From Halobacteriovoraceae bacterium (GTDB lineage Bacteria; Bdellovibrionota; Bacteriovoracia; Bacteriovoracales; Bacteriovoracaceae): a stretch of DNA of 34,358 nucleotides. This document shows, in pieces, positions 24,577 to 34,087 of this stretch; positions within the stretch are counted from its first letter, which is position 1, and each line of letters begins with the position of its first letter. A program made the position numbers and the translations under genes. Below the pieces are notes generated by a model that was given only the letters and a program-made list of their open reading frames with translations, had not been told where the DNA came from and made no database searches. The stretch spans positions 1 to 34,358 of the forward strand of contig PAKC01000059.1 in NCBI GenBank assembly GCA_002706205.1, in the 5' to 3' direction.

Positions 24577-26112
24577 TTATGCATCAATATTTAAATAAGC
24601 CTGTAAAACATGGCCTGAAAAACTTCTAGAGCCATCTTGTGTGGTTTGTCGAGATAAGTACATAGAGAAATTGGCCAATGTTAAAATTAAGTTTTCCTCT
24701 AGATTCACCTCATATGTTCCCCCATTAATTGTTGTAGGTAGGATCCTTTTATCTTGAGGGCGAAAGAAAATTGCACCGACCCAATCATTTATTCCTAGAG
24801 GGCGCGGATAACTTACCTTATTCTGGCTAAAAGAAGCAAAGTACTTTTGAGTTTGACCAAATTCATTTCTTAGAAGTTGAGCCAAAAAGTCCTCATCGAC
24901 TTCCTCTCCACTATATAAACCTTCACTTTTGAGGTCTGAAATTATGGAACTATAAATGGCCTGAAATTTATGTTTATCCGGAATATTTAGTTCTTGTCCC
25001 TGGGGGTTTCGCAATTTATCTAAATAAAGTATAAAGTTATTTTCATAAAAGCCTTTAACAAAATATTTCAACATACTATTTTGACTTTTTTGTGCCTTAA
25101 CTAAGATGGCCTTAATCATTTCTACATTCTCGGTCGGTCCATACAGAAGAGTTTTACCAAACTGAAATTTCTGCCACGCTTTTGGCAATTGGCGTTTAGG
25201 AAGCTCAAACTCTTTTAAGGTCCCTGATTTGTGGTAAAGCATTTCCATTGTTAAAGCATGATATTTTTTTTGTGCTGCTAAAATTTTTTTTTCCTTTTCA
25301 TTAGCTGACCAATATTCTTTATCTTGAAGAAATTTTTTTGCTTTTTCAACTAAGTCAGGCTTAGATGAGCGATCATAGGTATTTTGCCCAAAACACGCCA
25401 TCTCATAAACCAAAATATCATCCATCATTCCTGGAGCATGAAAAACCTCCGCCCAATGCATCATTTCATGAAAAACAAGCATCGCCGTAGCGTCAACCTT
25501 CTCCCCCGTTTGTCGAGGAGTTCCTCTATCCATTAGTCGTGTTTGAGCATGACGCTTAAACTCAGTCGCGACATCATTTTTCCACCAAGCCAGCTTAGGC
25601 ATAACAAATAATCTTTCTTGGTTGGCCATTAAGTTCGTATTAAAAATAATACCCGGAAAATCTGGTACCAACCCTTTATAATCGCTAAACTCATAGCTAT
25701 TGGGATTAAAATTGGGAAAATTTGAACGAGCAATAGCATTTGTTCCAATACCCGGAAGGCACGCAAAAGTTTTTCTTAGTCGAGTATCACTCAAATAGTC
25801 TAAAACTTTATTGGCCCTTTCAAGATGAATTGGTGCAAAATTATTTTCTGGATTTACCAAACATCTAAGTCCTTTATCAATGGCAGAGTGTATATCTTTA
25901 GCCAATCTTTTATGTCCATTTCTATTCTCAGCGAAAATAATAGAATAATGTGGATAGCTGCGGCAGCCCTCAAGATGAATCCCACTCCCTAAGCTATAAA
26001 AATCAACTCCTTGCTTTTGGGGTGAAGAAAGTTGAGAAAGTAGCTTTTCAACTCCTGCATGAGCACTCAAAATATTAATCAATATTATGCTTAAGCTAAC
26101 AACAGTTTTCAT
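24577..26112 (-). CDS. Secreted zincin-like metallopeptidase (HExxHxxxxxH)
   Basis: 511 residues with a Sec signal peptide (about 1-19, 'LSIILINILSAHAG'). The metal motif is 'FHEMMHWAEVFH' at 214-225: His215, Glu216, His219 and His225 have the exact spacing of metzincins, but Glu replaces the Gly normally found between the second and third His. A Met in 'VYEMACFG' about ten residues on could act as a Met-turn, though it lies closer than usual. The rest (230-511) is helical and matches no family I know. Likely a periplasmic or exported protease; a deuterolysin or lysine-specific type is less likely because their GTxDxxYG motif is absent. AAGGGG precedes the ATG. Confidence 0.65.
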   Translation of the reverse strand: MKTVVSLSIILINILSAHAGVEKLLSQLSSPQKQGVDFYSLGSGIHLEGCRSYPHYSIIFAENRNGHKRLAKDIHSAIDKGLRCLVNPENNFAPIHLERANKVLDYLSDTRLRKTFACLPGIGTNAIARSNFPNFNPNSYEFSDYKGLVPDFPGIIFNTNLMANQERLFVMPKLAWWKNDVATEFKRHAQTRLMDRGTPRQTGEKVDATAMLVFHEMMHWAEVFHAPGMMDDILVYEMACFGQNTYDRSSKPDLVEKAKKFLQDKEYWSANEKEKKILAAQKKYHALTMEMLYHKSGTLKEFELPKRQLPKAWQKFQFGKTLLYGPTENVEMIKAILVKAQKSQNSMLKYFVKGFYENNFILYLDKLRNPQGQELNIPDKHKFQAIYSSIISDLKSEGLYSGEEVDEDFLAQLLRNEFGQTQKYFASFSQNKVSYPRPLGINDWVGAIFFRPQDKRILPTTINGGTYEVNLEENLILTLANFSMYLSRQTTQDGSRSFSGHVLQAYLNIDA

Positions 26113-26215
26113 AGGGCCCCTTCGTTTTGCCGTATAATTACTGATTTACTTAAGCAATTCAAATTTATTGAAAATCTTACACCTGTTAACCAACTTAGAT
26201 ACTCTTTTTCAGACT

Positions 26216-26249
26216 CCCCCGTACGTAAAATCAATACCCTACCCTACCC
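26216..26249 (-). other. G-rich strand with TACCC x3 repeat, potential G-quadruplex
   Basis: The plus strand has CCCCC at 26216-26220 and three TACCC units at 26235-26249. The minus strand thus reads GGGTAGGGTAGGGTA, then, after a 16-17-base loop, GGGGG. Four G-tracts of three or more could fold as a quadruplex with one long loop. It lies in the 202-base divergent region between the zincin-like gene and the hybrid kinase, in otherwise AT-rich DNA. Confidence 0.4.
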
Positions 26250-26314
26250 TTTTATAAATCTTAACCAAATATTCATCTTTAGTTATTACCAGTAAATGAC
26301 CGATAAATATTTAA

Positions 26315-28099
26315 ATGAAAAATAACTTTGTTGACCATATTTTTTCTCAAAAATATAAGATTGCCTTAGCCATTATTGCAATTTTAGCCTTTTTTAATTT
26401 ACTCATTTCAAATTATATGCTCAACAACCAAAAAAGTTATGATCGACTCATTAATATAAGTGGCCGTCAAAGAATGCTTTCGCAAAAAATTGCTCTCCAA
26501 GTTAAACGCATTATTTATGAAAAAGATAAAAGTGAAACCGAACTTATTGAAAAAAAATTAAAAGCAGATATTGATCTTTTTCTTAACTCACATAATCTTA
26601 TTATCCTTGGTGGATGGGGAGTACAAAAAAGACCCCTTAGTCAAAAATCTTTTCAGCATTATTACAAACCTGGAGGATTAAATGAGCTGGTGCAATCCTA
26701 TATAACAAGAGTCAATAAGATTCTTAAAACTCAGGATGATACACTTCTTTCTTCCCAAGTTTCAGATAAAATTTTAAAAGAACTAGATAAAGCGGTCCAT
26801 ATTTTTGAAAACGAAAGTAAGAAAAAAATTAAAAATTCAATTATGACTCAGTTTATTCTTTTTGTTATGACATGCCTTGTTCTTATTTTAGAATCTTTTT
26901 ATATTTTCACTCCCCTAAGAAAAAAATTAAGATCTCTTATTACATTACTTAAGCAAGAAAAAGACGAAGCCATACAGGCTAAAGAAATTAAGTCACGTTT
27001 TGTAACAAATATAACTCATGAACTAAGAACTCCTCTTAATGGAATTATTGGTGCTCTCGAACTCATGAATATCAATCAACTCAATCAAGACAATTTGAAA
27101 TATTATGAAATCATAGATAGCTGCGCAAAAACCAATTTAATCCTGGTCAACGATTTTTTAGATTTTGAAAAAATTCAAGAAAACAAGTTTAACTTTGCTC
27201 CCAACTGGTCCAATATTGAAAAGGCTATGGACGAACTCAAAAACCAGTTTCATCCTATTTCTCAAAGAAAAAAAATCCCTTTAATCGTAGAAACTGAACT
27301 TAAAAGCAATTATATTTATACAGATATCACAAGACTTAAACAAATTTGTTCTAATATTCTTTCGAATGCTTTCAAATTTACTGATGAAGGTGAAATAAAT
27401 CTTAAACTTAAACAAGAGGAGGATCAATTTACTATTATTATTGCTGACACAGGGAAAGGGATAGCTAAATCACAGCAAAAAGAAATCTTTTATGCTTTCA
27501 CCCAACTCTATCAAGATGCCAAAGAACAAGTCTCCGGAACTGGGCTTGGCTTAAGTATTGCAAAAAGTCTCACCGAGCTATTAGGGGGCCAAATTTCTTT
27601 ATACTCTAAGCCAGGTGAAGGAAGTAAGTTTTATCTACACTTTCAATTTGAACATAAGCTTATTCATGAAGACTCTGTTGCTCAAAAAAGCCAAGGCACC
27701 TTATCAACTCTAAATAAACAAAAAAAGTCATATAAAATTCTATTACTTGAAGATAATAAGACGAATCAAATTATTTTTGAAAAATACATACAAAGACTTG
27801 GTTATGAAATTACCATCGTCAATGATGGTGAGGAAGGCCTTGCGATTCTCAAAGATCATAGTTTTGATCTTATTTTTTCAGATATTCAAATGCCCAATAT
27901 GAATGGAATCGACTTCTTACATGAGTTTAAGCGCCAATATCCCCATCTCAAAACCCCCATCATTGCTTTTACGGCCAATGCTCTTAAAGCTGACCGTGAG
28001 CAATATTTAAAAGAAGGTTTTGATTTTATCTTAGCAAAACCTTTAAAACTTAATGAATTGAAGGAATTTTTCAAAGAGTTTGGCCAAGCCAAAGAATAA
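26315..28099 (+). CDS. Hybrid sensor histidine kinase with PilJ/NarX-like sensor and receiver domain
   Basis: 594 residues. Two membrane helices (about 15-35 and 176-198) enclose a periplasmic domain beginning 'NISGRQRMLSQKIALQVK', the signature of PilJ/type-IV-pili N-terminal sensors that fold like NarX nitrate sensors. HisKA: His235 in 'FVTNITHELRTPLNG'. HATPase: 'NILSNAFKFTDEGE' (N-box), 'DTGKGI' (G1), 'GTGLGLSIAKSL' (G2). Receiver (473-590): Glu479/Asp480, phospho-acceptor Asp523 in 'LIFSDIQMPNMNG', Lys in 'ILAKPL'. No HAMP or output domain, so signal must pass through another phosphotransfer protein. No ribosome binding site is evident. The DUF1592 gene follows after 142 bases in the same direction. 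Confidence 0.92.
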   Translation: MKNNFVDHIFSQKYKIALAIIAILAFFNLLISNYMLNNQKSYDRLINISGRQRMLSQKIALQVKRIIYEKDKSETELIEKKLKADIDLFLNSHNLIILGGWGVQKRPLSQKSFQHYYKPGGLNELVQSYITRVNKILKTQDDTLLSSQVSDKILKELDKAVHIFENESKKKIKNSIMTQFILFVMTCLVLILESFYIFTPLRKKLRSLITLLKQEKDEAIQAKEIKSRFVTNITHELRTPLNGIIGALELMNINQLNQDNLKYYEIIDSCAKTNLILVNDFLDFEKIQENKFNFAPNWSNIEKAMDELKNQFHPISQRKKIPLIVETELKSNYIYTDITRLKQICSNILSNAFKFTDEGEINLKLKQEEDQFTIIIADTGKGIAKSQQKEIFYAFTQLYQDAKEQVSGTGLGLSIAKSLTELLGGQISLYSKPGEGSKFYLHFQFEHKLIHEDSVAQKSQGTLSTLNKQKKSYKILLLEDNKTNQIIFEKYIQRLGYEITIVNDGEEGLAILKDHSFDLIFSDIQMPNMNGIDFLHEFKRQYPHLKTPIIAFTANALKADREQYLKEGFDFILAKPLKLNELKEFFKEFGQAKE

Positions 28100-28241
28100 T
28101 GCCACAAAAAATGTGCTTTCGAATAAAAAGGGAGCAGCAAGATACTGAAATAACGAGAGCTTAACAAAAGACAAGCTTATAACATTGAAAGAGATGTTAA
28201 TCTGTTTCACATAAAACACACCTAAATAACAAAGGAAGTGA

Positions 28242-31145
28242 ATGTTCTCTATACTTAATTTGGCCATAGTTTTTCTTATTGCGACTTCTTGTGTTGATGT
28301 ACAAGAACAAGAAATATCCCCCCTTGAGTTTTCAAAACAAAATGCCCAAACAAAGTATTCTTATGAAGACATCAAATCTCAAATACTTATAAGTAAGTGC
28401 CTAAATTGTCATGGACCAAGTCATGCTATAAATCTCAGTTTATCTCAAAAAGAATTGATACAAAAAGGCTATGTCATCCCGGGCAAGCCAATTGAGTCTC
28501 CATTATTTTATAGACTTAAAAATGCCGGAGCTAAACCTGATAAAGAAACCATGCCCCTCAATCAAGCCCTTGAAGCTGATGAAATTAATAAAATTTCAGT
28601 TTGGATCAAAAGCTTAAAAACATCATCCTTACCTGATGAAGTTGTTGAGTCACCACCTCCAGAGAATAATAACTCAGAAGATAATGAAAATTCCCCCCCT
28701 TCAACTGTTGATTTTCAAACATTAGAATTAAGTTTTAATAATGTTAAAGAACATATTCTTAAAAATAATTGTCTTAACTGCCACTCAGCTCAAGGGAGTG
28801 CTTCGCACTCAAATTTTGATGTCACGGACTATAATGACTTAGTCACTCAAGGCTACATCACAAAAGGTAAGCCCGCCGAATCACCACTACTCTACAGAAT
28901 TAAAGATGCTCAACTAAAGCCGAACCTCGAAAATATGCCCATCACGGGTGAAACACTCACTGTTGAAGAAATAGATTATATGAAAAGATGGATATCCTCA
29001 CTTAAAACTGAATCCCCATCTCAGCCAAATCAACCCGTCCCTAAGACTGCAAGTTATGTCATCGAATTGGAAGATTTCGACACGAACTCTTTTTGGGAAA
29101 AATGTAGTCAGAATATTCAATGTGAAAGTAATCAAAATAATTATTCCGGTCATGGCCATTTAATCACCAAAGAGTCTGCCGCTCCCACAATTGCTGAAAG
29201 TGAAATCGTTGGAAAAGTCACAATACAAAAGGGCGGAACATATCATTTATGGGCGATGTCGGCCAGAACAGGTCAACAAAGACAATGGGGTTTTAAAATT
29301 GGAAGCTTTACTTCACAGGACATAGGGACACAAAATACATTTGAATTAGTTGGCAGTATGACTTTAGAGGCTAAAGAATACAATTTGATCATTCAAGATA
29401 GATCTCCAGATGCTTATTGGTCATATCCTGACGCTATTTTTTTAACACAAGAGAGTCAATTTGATCTTTCAAAAGCAACAAGTGCTACAACCTTAAAAAT
29501 TTATCATCCAGATGAAATCCTCAGTCCAAAGGTCATATCTAGATATTCATGCCAAGAAACAGATATTAATAGCAAACCCGCCAATGATATCAAAAGACTA
29601 ACTCGAATAGAGTATATAAATACACTAACTGACTTATTTGGCACTGAACTGGTGAACAAAGAGGTCATACAAACTCAGCTAAGTCTCTTTCCAAATGATT
29701 ATGATCAAGGAAAACGAATACCAAAAACTGTCAATCAAAACCTATTAGAGACAACACTTGCTGTTGCCCAAGAGCTTGCAAGTTTTCTAGGAAATGATAG
29801 TTCCCTTAGGTCTCGTGTTTTTAAAACCACATGTACACAAGATCTCAATTTAAGCGATAATTGTTTTGATGAGCTTTTTAATAATTTTTTCGAAAAAGTT
29901 TATAGAAGAACGCTTGCTTCCGAACATAAAAATAAACTGAGAACAATATTTTCAGCAACCCAAGGTGATAATATTGCAAAGTTTAAATCAATGATCATTT
30001 ATGCACTAAACACACCTCATTTTTTCTATCATCTTGAATTATACGGAAAAGACATTGAACAACGGGATGATTATTTTGAAATAGATCAATTTTCGTTAGC
30101 CTCAAGACTCTCATACTCTCTTTGGGGAAGTATGCCAGATGAAGAACTTTTAACTGCAGCTAAAAATAATCAGCTCATAGGATATTCGAACCTTAAAACG
30201 CAAGTCCAACGTATGTTAAGCTCAGAAAAAGCACAAAATTTTTTAAAAAGGTTTTATAAAGACTGGTTTGAAATTGATCAAATTGAAAACTTTTCTTTTA
30301 AATCTTATTTTTTAGGAAATGTATCCACACAAAACCTCAAAGAATCGATGATTAAAGAATTGGAAGACTTCCTTCACTATATAACCTGGGAACAAAAACA
30401 AGGCTTTCAAGAACTTTTAACTTCAGAAACGACTTATATAAATGATTTAAACCTTGCAAAAGTTTACGGAAAAAGCCAAACAGGTAAGGTCTCCTTAAAC
30501 ACATCTCAAAGAGCAGGATTACTTGGAAAAGGTATCATTTTGGCCAGGAATGCTCACAGAAATACTTCAGTTCCTATTCACAGAGGTGCTTATATCTTAG
30601 AAAAACTTTTCTGTTCAGTCCCTCCGGCACCGAATCCTGCTGACTTTGAGGATGGCGAACTTGATCCGGTTTTTAACGAACATGAACATTTATCAACAAG
30701 ACAAATTGTTCAAAATAAAACATCTGCTCCTGCATGTATTGGGTGTCATGCTAAAATAAACCCTGCAGGTTTTGTACTAGAAGGCTACGATGCTATTGGA
30801 CGCTTTCGAAATTTTGAAAAAAAGTATGACGAAAACGGTAATATCATCACTCAAATTCCTATTGATACTAATGTCAGTTTAGATATTCAAGGTAAAACAA
30901 TTGCAGCCTCATCGGCGGTAGACTTCGCCACCAAAGTATCTAAAATTTCAGCAGGCTATGATTGTATGGCAAAAACATATCGTGAATATACAATGAAACG
31001 ACAAATAGCATCAGTTGACTCATGTGCCATAAAAAAAATGTCGAACCATCTTGTTGGAGATGAAACTATCCAAGGAAGCATTATCAAAATGATTGAACAA
31101 AACGCATTAGATGAAACGCAGCGATTTAGAAAAATTGGGAGATAA
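28242..31145 (+). CDS. Lipoprotein with two N-terminal haem-c domains, a CBM-like domain and the DUF1587/1595/1592/1588/1585 module
   Basis: 967 residues with lipobox 'LIATSC' (Cys17). Two tandem planctomycete-type cytochrome c domains follow: CLNCH at 53-57 and CLNCH at 177-181, each ahead of a 'GKPxESPLxYRxKxA' segment and a 'MP' that may give the axial Met. They are joined by an acidic/proline linker with a C7 run. Residues about 265-400 form a beta-sandwich ('YVIELEDFDTNSFWEKC') like a carbohydrate-binding module. Then DUF1587 ('IKRLTRIEYINTLTDLFG'), DUF1595 ('FEKVYRRTL'), DUF1592 ('FSLASRLSYSLWGSMPDEEL'), DUF1588 with a third CxxCH ('PACIGCHAKINPAGFVLEGY', 832-836) and DUF1585. Such proteins are common in Planctomycetes and Myxobacteria; the activity is unknown, with a redox role in polymer breakdown often suggested. 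AAAGGAAG precedes the ATG. It is paired with DUF1552 next door. Confidence 0.88.
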   Translation: MFSILNLAIVFLIATSCVDVQEQEISPLEFSKQNAQTKYSYEDIKSQILISKCLNCHGPSHAINLSLSQKELIQKGYVIPGKPIESPLFYRLKNAGAKPDKETMPLNQALEADEINKISVWIKSLKTSSLPDEVVESPPPENNNSEDNENSPPSTVDFQTLELSFNNVKEHILKNNCLNCHSAQGSASHSNFDVTDYNDLVTQGYITKGKPAESPLLYRIKDAQLKPNLENMPITGETLTVEEIDYMKRWISSLKTESPSQPNQPVPKTASYVIELEDFDTNSFWEKCSQNIQCESNQNNYSGHGHLITKESAAPTIAESEIVGKVTIQKGGTYHLWAMSARTGQQRQWGFKIGSFTSQDIGTQNTFELVGSMTLEAKEYNLIIQDRSPDAYWSYPDAIFLTQESQFDLSKATSATTLKIYHPDEILSPKVISRYSCQETDINSKPANDIKRLTRIEYINTLTDLFGTELVNKEVIQTQLSLFPNDYDQGKRIPKTVNQNLLETTLAVAQELASFLGNDSSLRSRVFKTTCTQDLNLSDNCFDELFNNFFEKVYRRTLASEHKNKLRTIFSATQGDNIAKFKSMIIYALNTPHFFYHLELYGKDIEQRDDYFEIDQFSLASRLSYSLWGSMPDEELLTAAKNNQLIGYSNLKTQVQRMLSSEKAQNFLKRFYKDWFEIDQIENFSFKSYFLGNVSTQNLKESMIKELEDFLHYITWEQKQGFQELLTSETTYINDLNLAKVYGKSQTGKVSLNTSQRAGLLGKGIILARNAHRNTSVPIHRGAYILEKLFCSVPPAPNPADFEDGELDPVFNEHEHLSTRQIVQNKTSAPACIGCHAKINPAGFVLEGYDAIGRFRNFEKKYDENGNIITQIPIDTNVSLDIQGKTIAASSAVDFATKVSKISAGYDCMAKTYREYTMKRQIASVDSCAIKKMSNHLVGDETIQGSIIKMIEQNALDETQRFRKIGR

Positions 31146-31146
31146 C

Positions 31147-32655
31147 ATGTTAAAAAACACTAAAAACAGAAGGCAATTCTTAGTCGGAATGGGGGGATGC
31201 TTAGTTGCTATTCCTTTTCTTCCCTCTATGTTATCACGGAAAGCATTGGCCCAAATTCAAAATGATCCCGTTAATAGACTTATCACGTTTTTAACTCCTC
31301 ATTTTACAATTGCAGAAAATTTTCATCCCCAAAACTTGAACTTATCTCATATCCCCCATAGCTATTATGATATTTCAGAAGCAATGTTTAAAAATATCAG
31401 TGGTCCTTTCAGTAAGTCGTTAAATGAAAGTATCTTTCATCAATTACGAGAAAAAATCCTTATTATTGATGGTGTTCATTATCCTGTGCGAGTTGGAAAT
31501 GATAATCATCCAAAAAGTTTTGCACTAGGTGCTTCTGGTTCAGATAATGGAATCCAAGAGACCAGCCTAGATGCCCAGTTGATGAAAAGTAATCTCTTTT
31601 ACCCTTCAGGTTACACTGGAAGAAAGTTTACAGGCATAGAAATTTCTCCCTATGAAAGCACCACTAAAAACAATATGAGTTATATTTGGACCGGCTCACA
31701 AGTTGAAAAACTCTCTCAGTTTAGAGACCCAAAGGCTATCTTTAATTATCTCTTTGGAGGTGTGACTAATAAATCAGTTGTTGTCAATCAACAGACTGTA
31801 GACCTAGAATTAAGTAATAAAAAACTACTCGTTGATAATATTTTAGACAGCTATAAATCTGTTAAGTCACATAAAAGGATTGGAACTGAAGACAAAAGAA
31901 AGCTTGACCAACATGTCCAATCCCTCTTTGAAATTCAGACAAAAATACAATCCAAAATTGATAACAACTCTAATCAAGCACCTCAAACAATTTCGTGCCA
32001 ACCGCCTAATGAGCCACAAAGCAATATCAGTGTAAATGAAAAGATTGATATTGTCGTGGATATGCTGGCCCTGGCGATTGGCTGTGACTTAACTCGAGTG
32101 GCTTCGGTATACTTTAATTGTGGTATCAACGAAGGATATGGAGAATTTCACTCTAAAGTTCACCCCAGTGTAGAAGACAGAAAAAACAAAGCGCAAACTG
32201 ATGCCAGAGGGGATTTCCTCATGGGACTCATGGTTGATTTTGATCGTTATTTTGCCAAGTATGCTGGAAAACTACTACAAAAACTTGATAGTATGCAAGA
32301 TCCCCTTAATGAAGGAAGTTTATTAGACAATTCTCTTTTTTATTGGACTTCTATGCATGGACATAATGATGTTTATCAAATTTGGGATGATTCTCATGAT
32401 GGAGAAAGACTCAGAACGTTTATTGCTGGAGGAGCGGGAGGAAAAATTCAAACTGGAAAGTATATTAACTACGGACACACCTTTCAAAATCAAGTGCTAG
32501 TCACGATGGCAAAGGCTCTCGGACATCCTGTGGGAACGAAAGGTATTGGTGATTATGGAGAAACAGCTGAAAAATATAAACTAAAAAACTATGATAAATT
32601 TACTAGTATTGTTGCGAACAAATCGACGCCATTACCACGTATTTTGAAGCCATAA
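31147..32655 (+). CDS. Tat-exported DUF1552 protein
   Basis: 502 residues from the ATG at 31147 (GGGAG seven bases upstream, one base after the previous stop); the track start overlaps the upstream gene. The N-terminus is a twin-arginine signal: 'NRRQFLVGMGG', a hydrophobic stretch, and a cleavage region 'SRKALAQ'. DUF1552 features include 'IIDGVHYPV', 'NDNHPKSFALGASGSDNG', 'GRKFTGIEISPYEST', 'MLALAIGCDLTRVASVYF' and C-terminal 'SLFYWTSMHGHNDVY'. The family resembles the alkaline-phosphatase/sulfatase-like DUF1501 proteins and is nearly always encoded after a DUF1592-type cytochrome. Tat export implies folding, perhaps with a cofactor, in the cytoplasm. I infer that the pair works as one extracytoplasmic system. 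Confidence 0.9.
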   Translation: MLKNTKNRRQFLVGMGGCLVAIPFLPSMLSRKALAQIQNDPVNRLITFLTPHFTIAENFHPQNLNLSHIPHSYYDISEAMFKNISGPFSKSLNESIFHQLREKILIIDGVHYPVRVGNDNHPKSFALGASGSDNGIQETSLDAQLMKSNLFYPSGYTGRKFTGIEISPYESTTKNNMSYIWTGSQVEKLSQFRDPKAIFNYLFGGVTNKSVVVNQQTVDLELSNKKLLVDNILDSYKSVKSHKRIGTEDKRKLDQHVQSLFEIQTKIQSKIDNNSNQAPQTISCQPPNEPQSNISVNEKIDIVVDMLALAIGCDLTRVASVYFNCGINEGYGEFHSKVHPSVEDRKNKAQTDARGDFLMGLMVDFDRYFAKYAGKLLQKLDSMQDPLNEGSLLDNSLFYWTSMHGHNDVYQIWDDSHDGERLRTFIAGGAGGKIQTGKYINYGHTFQNQVLVTMAKALGHPVGTKGIGDYGETAEKYKLKNYDKFTSIVANKSTPLPRILKP

Positions 32656-32658
32656 GTT

Positions 32659-34041
32659 TTATTTTACGACCCTCTGATTTTTTGTGGGTACATGGACTTC
32701 AATTTTATCTTCAAAGTTATTAATTTTATCTGCAAGATCTAATCCAGCTAACAAACTTAGGTCTTGGTTGTTATATTGAAAGCTGCCACCTCGTCCTAAT
32801 GTATGAAGCTGTGAATATTGCTGTATATATTTTTTTAATACTTTAAAGTCTTCTCGATAGCCTGGGTAATAGATCGGATAGGTTTTTCCCGCTTTATAAA
32901 CCTGCATATCTAAAATTGTTATATTTTGAAATAAACGTATGTTTTTCAATTCATTTTTTATATTTTCAATTATAGTTTCATCAGAGGAAATCCATAATTG
33001 ATCTTTATCATGACACCATTGCTCTAAACATAAACAAGTTCCTTTCTCTCCTTGAATATCTTTAGACCAATTTGAAAAATTGGTGAGTCGTCCGACACTT
33101 AAACTTTCATCGTTAATATAAATCCACTGGTCTGGAAAAAGATCCTGCTCATCGATATACAAATACGTTAAAATCGTATTACGAAATTTTAATTTATTGA
33201 TAATGTTTATAATCATCAAGGGATGGCTTCCCTCTAAATACTGAAAGAAATCAGAAAGCGGTGCTGTTGAAATAACTCGATCAAAAAATTCGTCCTTATT
33301 GACTTGCCATTTGTCCTCAGAAAAGCTTATAGAAAAAACAGGTGCCTTGAATAAAACTCTCCCCCCGAGTGCTTCGAATTTTTTCACCAAAATCTCATAA
33401 AAACTTCCCGTCCCCTTTTTAGGGTAGAAAAATTCTTCATATTGTCCATTCTCTTTACCGGCTAAATTTAATATTGAGTTTAATACAGAAACTCCGCGTA
33501 TTCTTTCCTTTGCAAAGTCTTCACTTAATTGTGAACATTGACATCCCCAAAGTTTTTCTGTGTACCCCTTAAAAAAAGCTTTGTAGAGTTCATTACCAAA
33601 TCTTTTGATAAGCCATGTCTCCATATTTTTTTTCTTAGGAGAATAAAAAAACTGACTATACGAATAAGAAGTAAAAAAAGAAAACAACCTTTTCAAAGAA
33701 AAAGATTGTATTAGACTTCTTACCTTTAAGGGATAATCTAAGAACTTTCCTTCATATAGAATTCTCGTTTTACGTTGAACTTTGACATAATCTTCTCCGA
33801 TAATTTTTAACCAAAAACTCTGTACAATATCAGACGAAGTTAAAAAACGATGTGGCCCTACATCAACAGTAAATCCATTGAACTTAAAACTTTTACAAAG
33901 CCCACCAGGAAGACTAGATTTTTCATACACGACAACTTCATGTCCATTTTGTTGTAAGGCATAAGCACAGCTTAATCCCGCAGGACCTGCACCTATTATA
34001 GCAACTTTCTCTTTTCTTTGACCTTTCAAATATCCATCCAT
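32659..34041 (-). CDS. FAD-dependent oxidoreductase of the UDP-galactopyranose-mutase/protoporphyrinogen-oxidase-like group
   Basis: 460 residues, cytosolic or peripheral. The N-terminal dinucleotide fold is '[20 protein letters not shown]', followed by '[17 protein letters not shown]' and '[10 protein letters not shown]', the pattern of GMC-unlike amine-oxidase/UGM-type flavoproteins. '[19 protein letters not shown]' is a segment typical of a subgroup found in polysaccharide loci. The C-terminal FAD contact is '[27 protein letters not shown]'. The substrate is probably a nucleotide- or lipid-linked sugar, but that is inferred from the divergent MBOAT acyltransferase gene 46 bases away. A six-C run (33361-33366) lies within it. 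The ATG at 34041 has no strong ribosome binding site. Confidence 0.78.
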   Translation of the reverse strand: MDGYLKGQRKEKVAIIGAGPAGLSCAYALQQNGHEVVVYEKSSLPGGLCKSFKFNGFTVDVGPHRFLTSSDIVQSFWLKIIGEDYVKVQRKTRILYEGKFLDYPLKVRSLIQSFSLKRLFSFFTSYSYSQFFYSPKKKNMETWLIKRFGNELYKAFFKGYTEKLWGCQCSQLSEDFAKERIRGVSVLNSILNLAGKENGQYEEFFYPKKGTGSFYEILVKKFEALGGRVLFKAPVFSISFSEDKWQVNKDEFFDRVISTAPLSDFFQYLEGSHPLMIINIINKLKFRNTILTYLYIDEQDLFPDQWIYINDESLSVGRLTNFSNWSKDIQGEKGTCLCLEQWCHDKDQLWISSDETIIENIKNELKNIRLFQNITILDMQVYKAGKTYPIYYPGYREDFKVLKKYIQQYSQLHTLGRGGSFQYNNQDLSLLAGLDLADKINNFEDKIEVHVPTKNQRVVK

Positions 34042-34070
34042 CGTTTTTATTTACTTTATTTTAATAAAGC

Positions 34071-34082
34071 TGGTATTATACT
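34071..34082 (+). promoter_or_regulatory. Extended -10 promoter immediately before the MBOAT start codon
   Basis: TGGTATTAT (34071-34079) fits an extended -10 element (TGnTATTAT), with an overlapping alternative TATACT at 34077-34082. The ATG at 34088 follows 5-8 bases later, where transcription would start. There is no Shine-Dalgarno, so the mRNA may be leaderless. The whole divergent gap is only 46 bases. Confidence 0.45.
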
Positions 34083-34087
34083 ATATC

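Noticed and set aside
26297-26326. Nine-codon ORF overlapping the kinase start (ATG at 26297)
   Set aside because: Could be an upstream coupling ORF, but it has no ribosome binding site and is too short to support.
27886-28267. ORFs 27886-28167 and 28043-28267 (-)
   Set aside because: Antisense to the kinase receiver domain and the gap; no translation signals.
28693-28699. C7 run in the DUF1592-type gene as a phase-variation tract
   Set aside because: It codes for Pro in a low-complexity linker and is shorter than the G8 tract; weak on its own.
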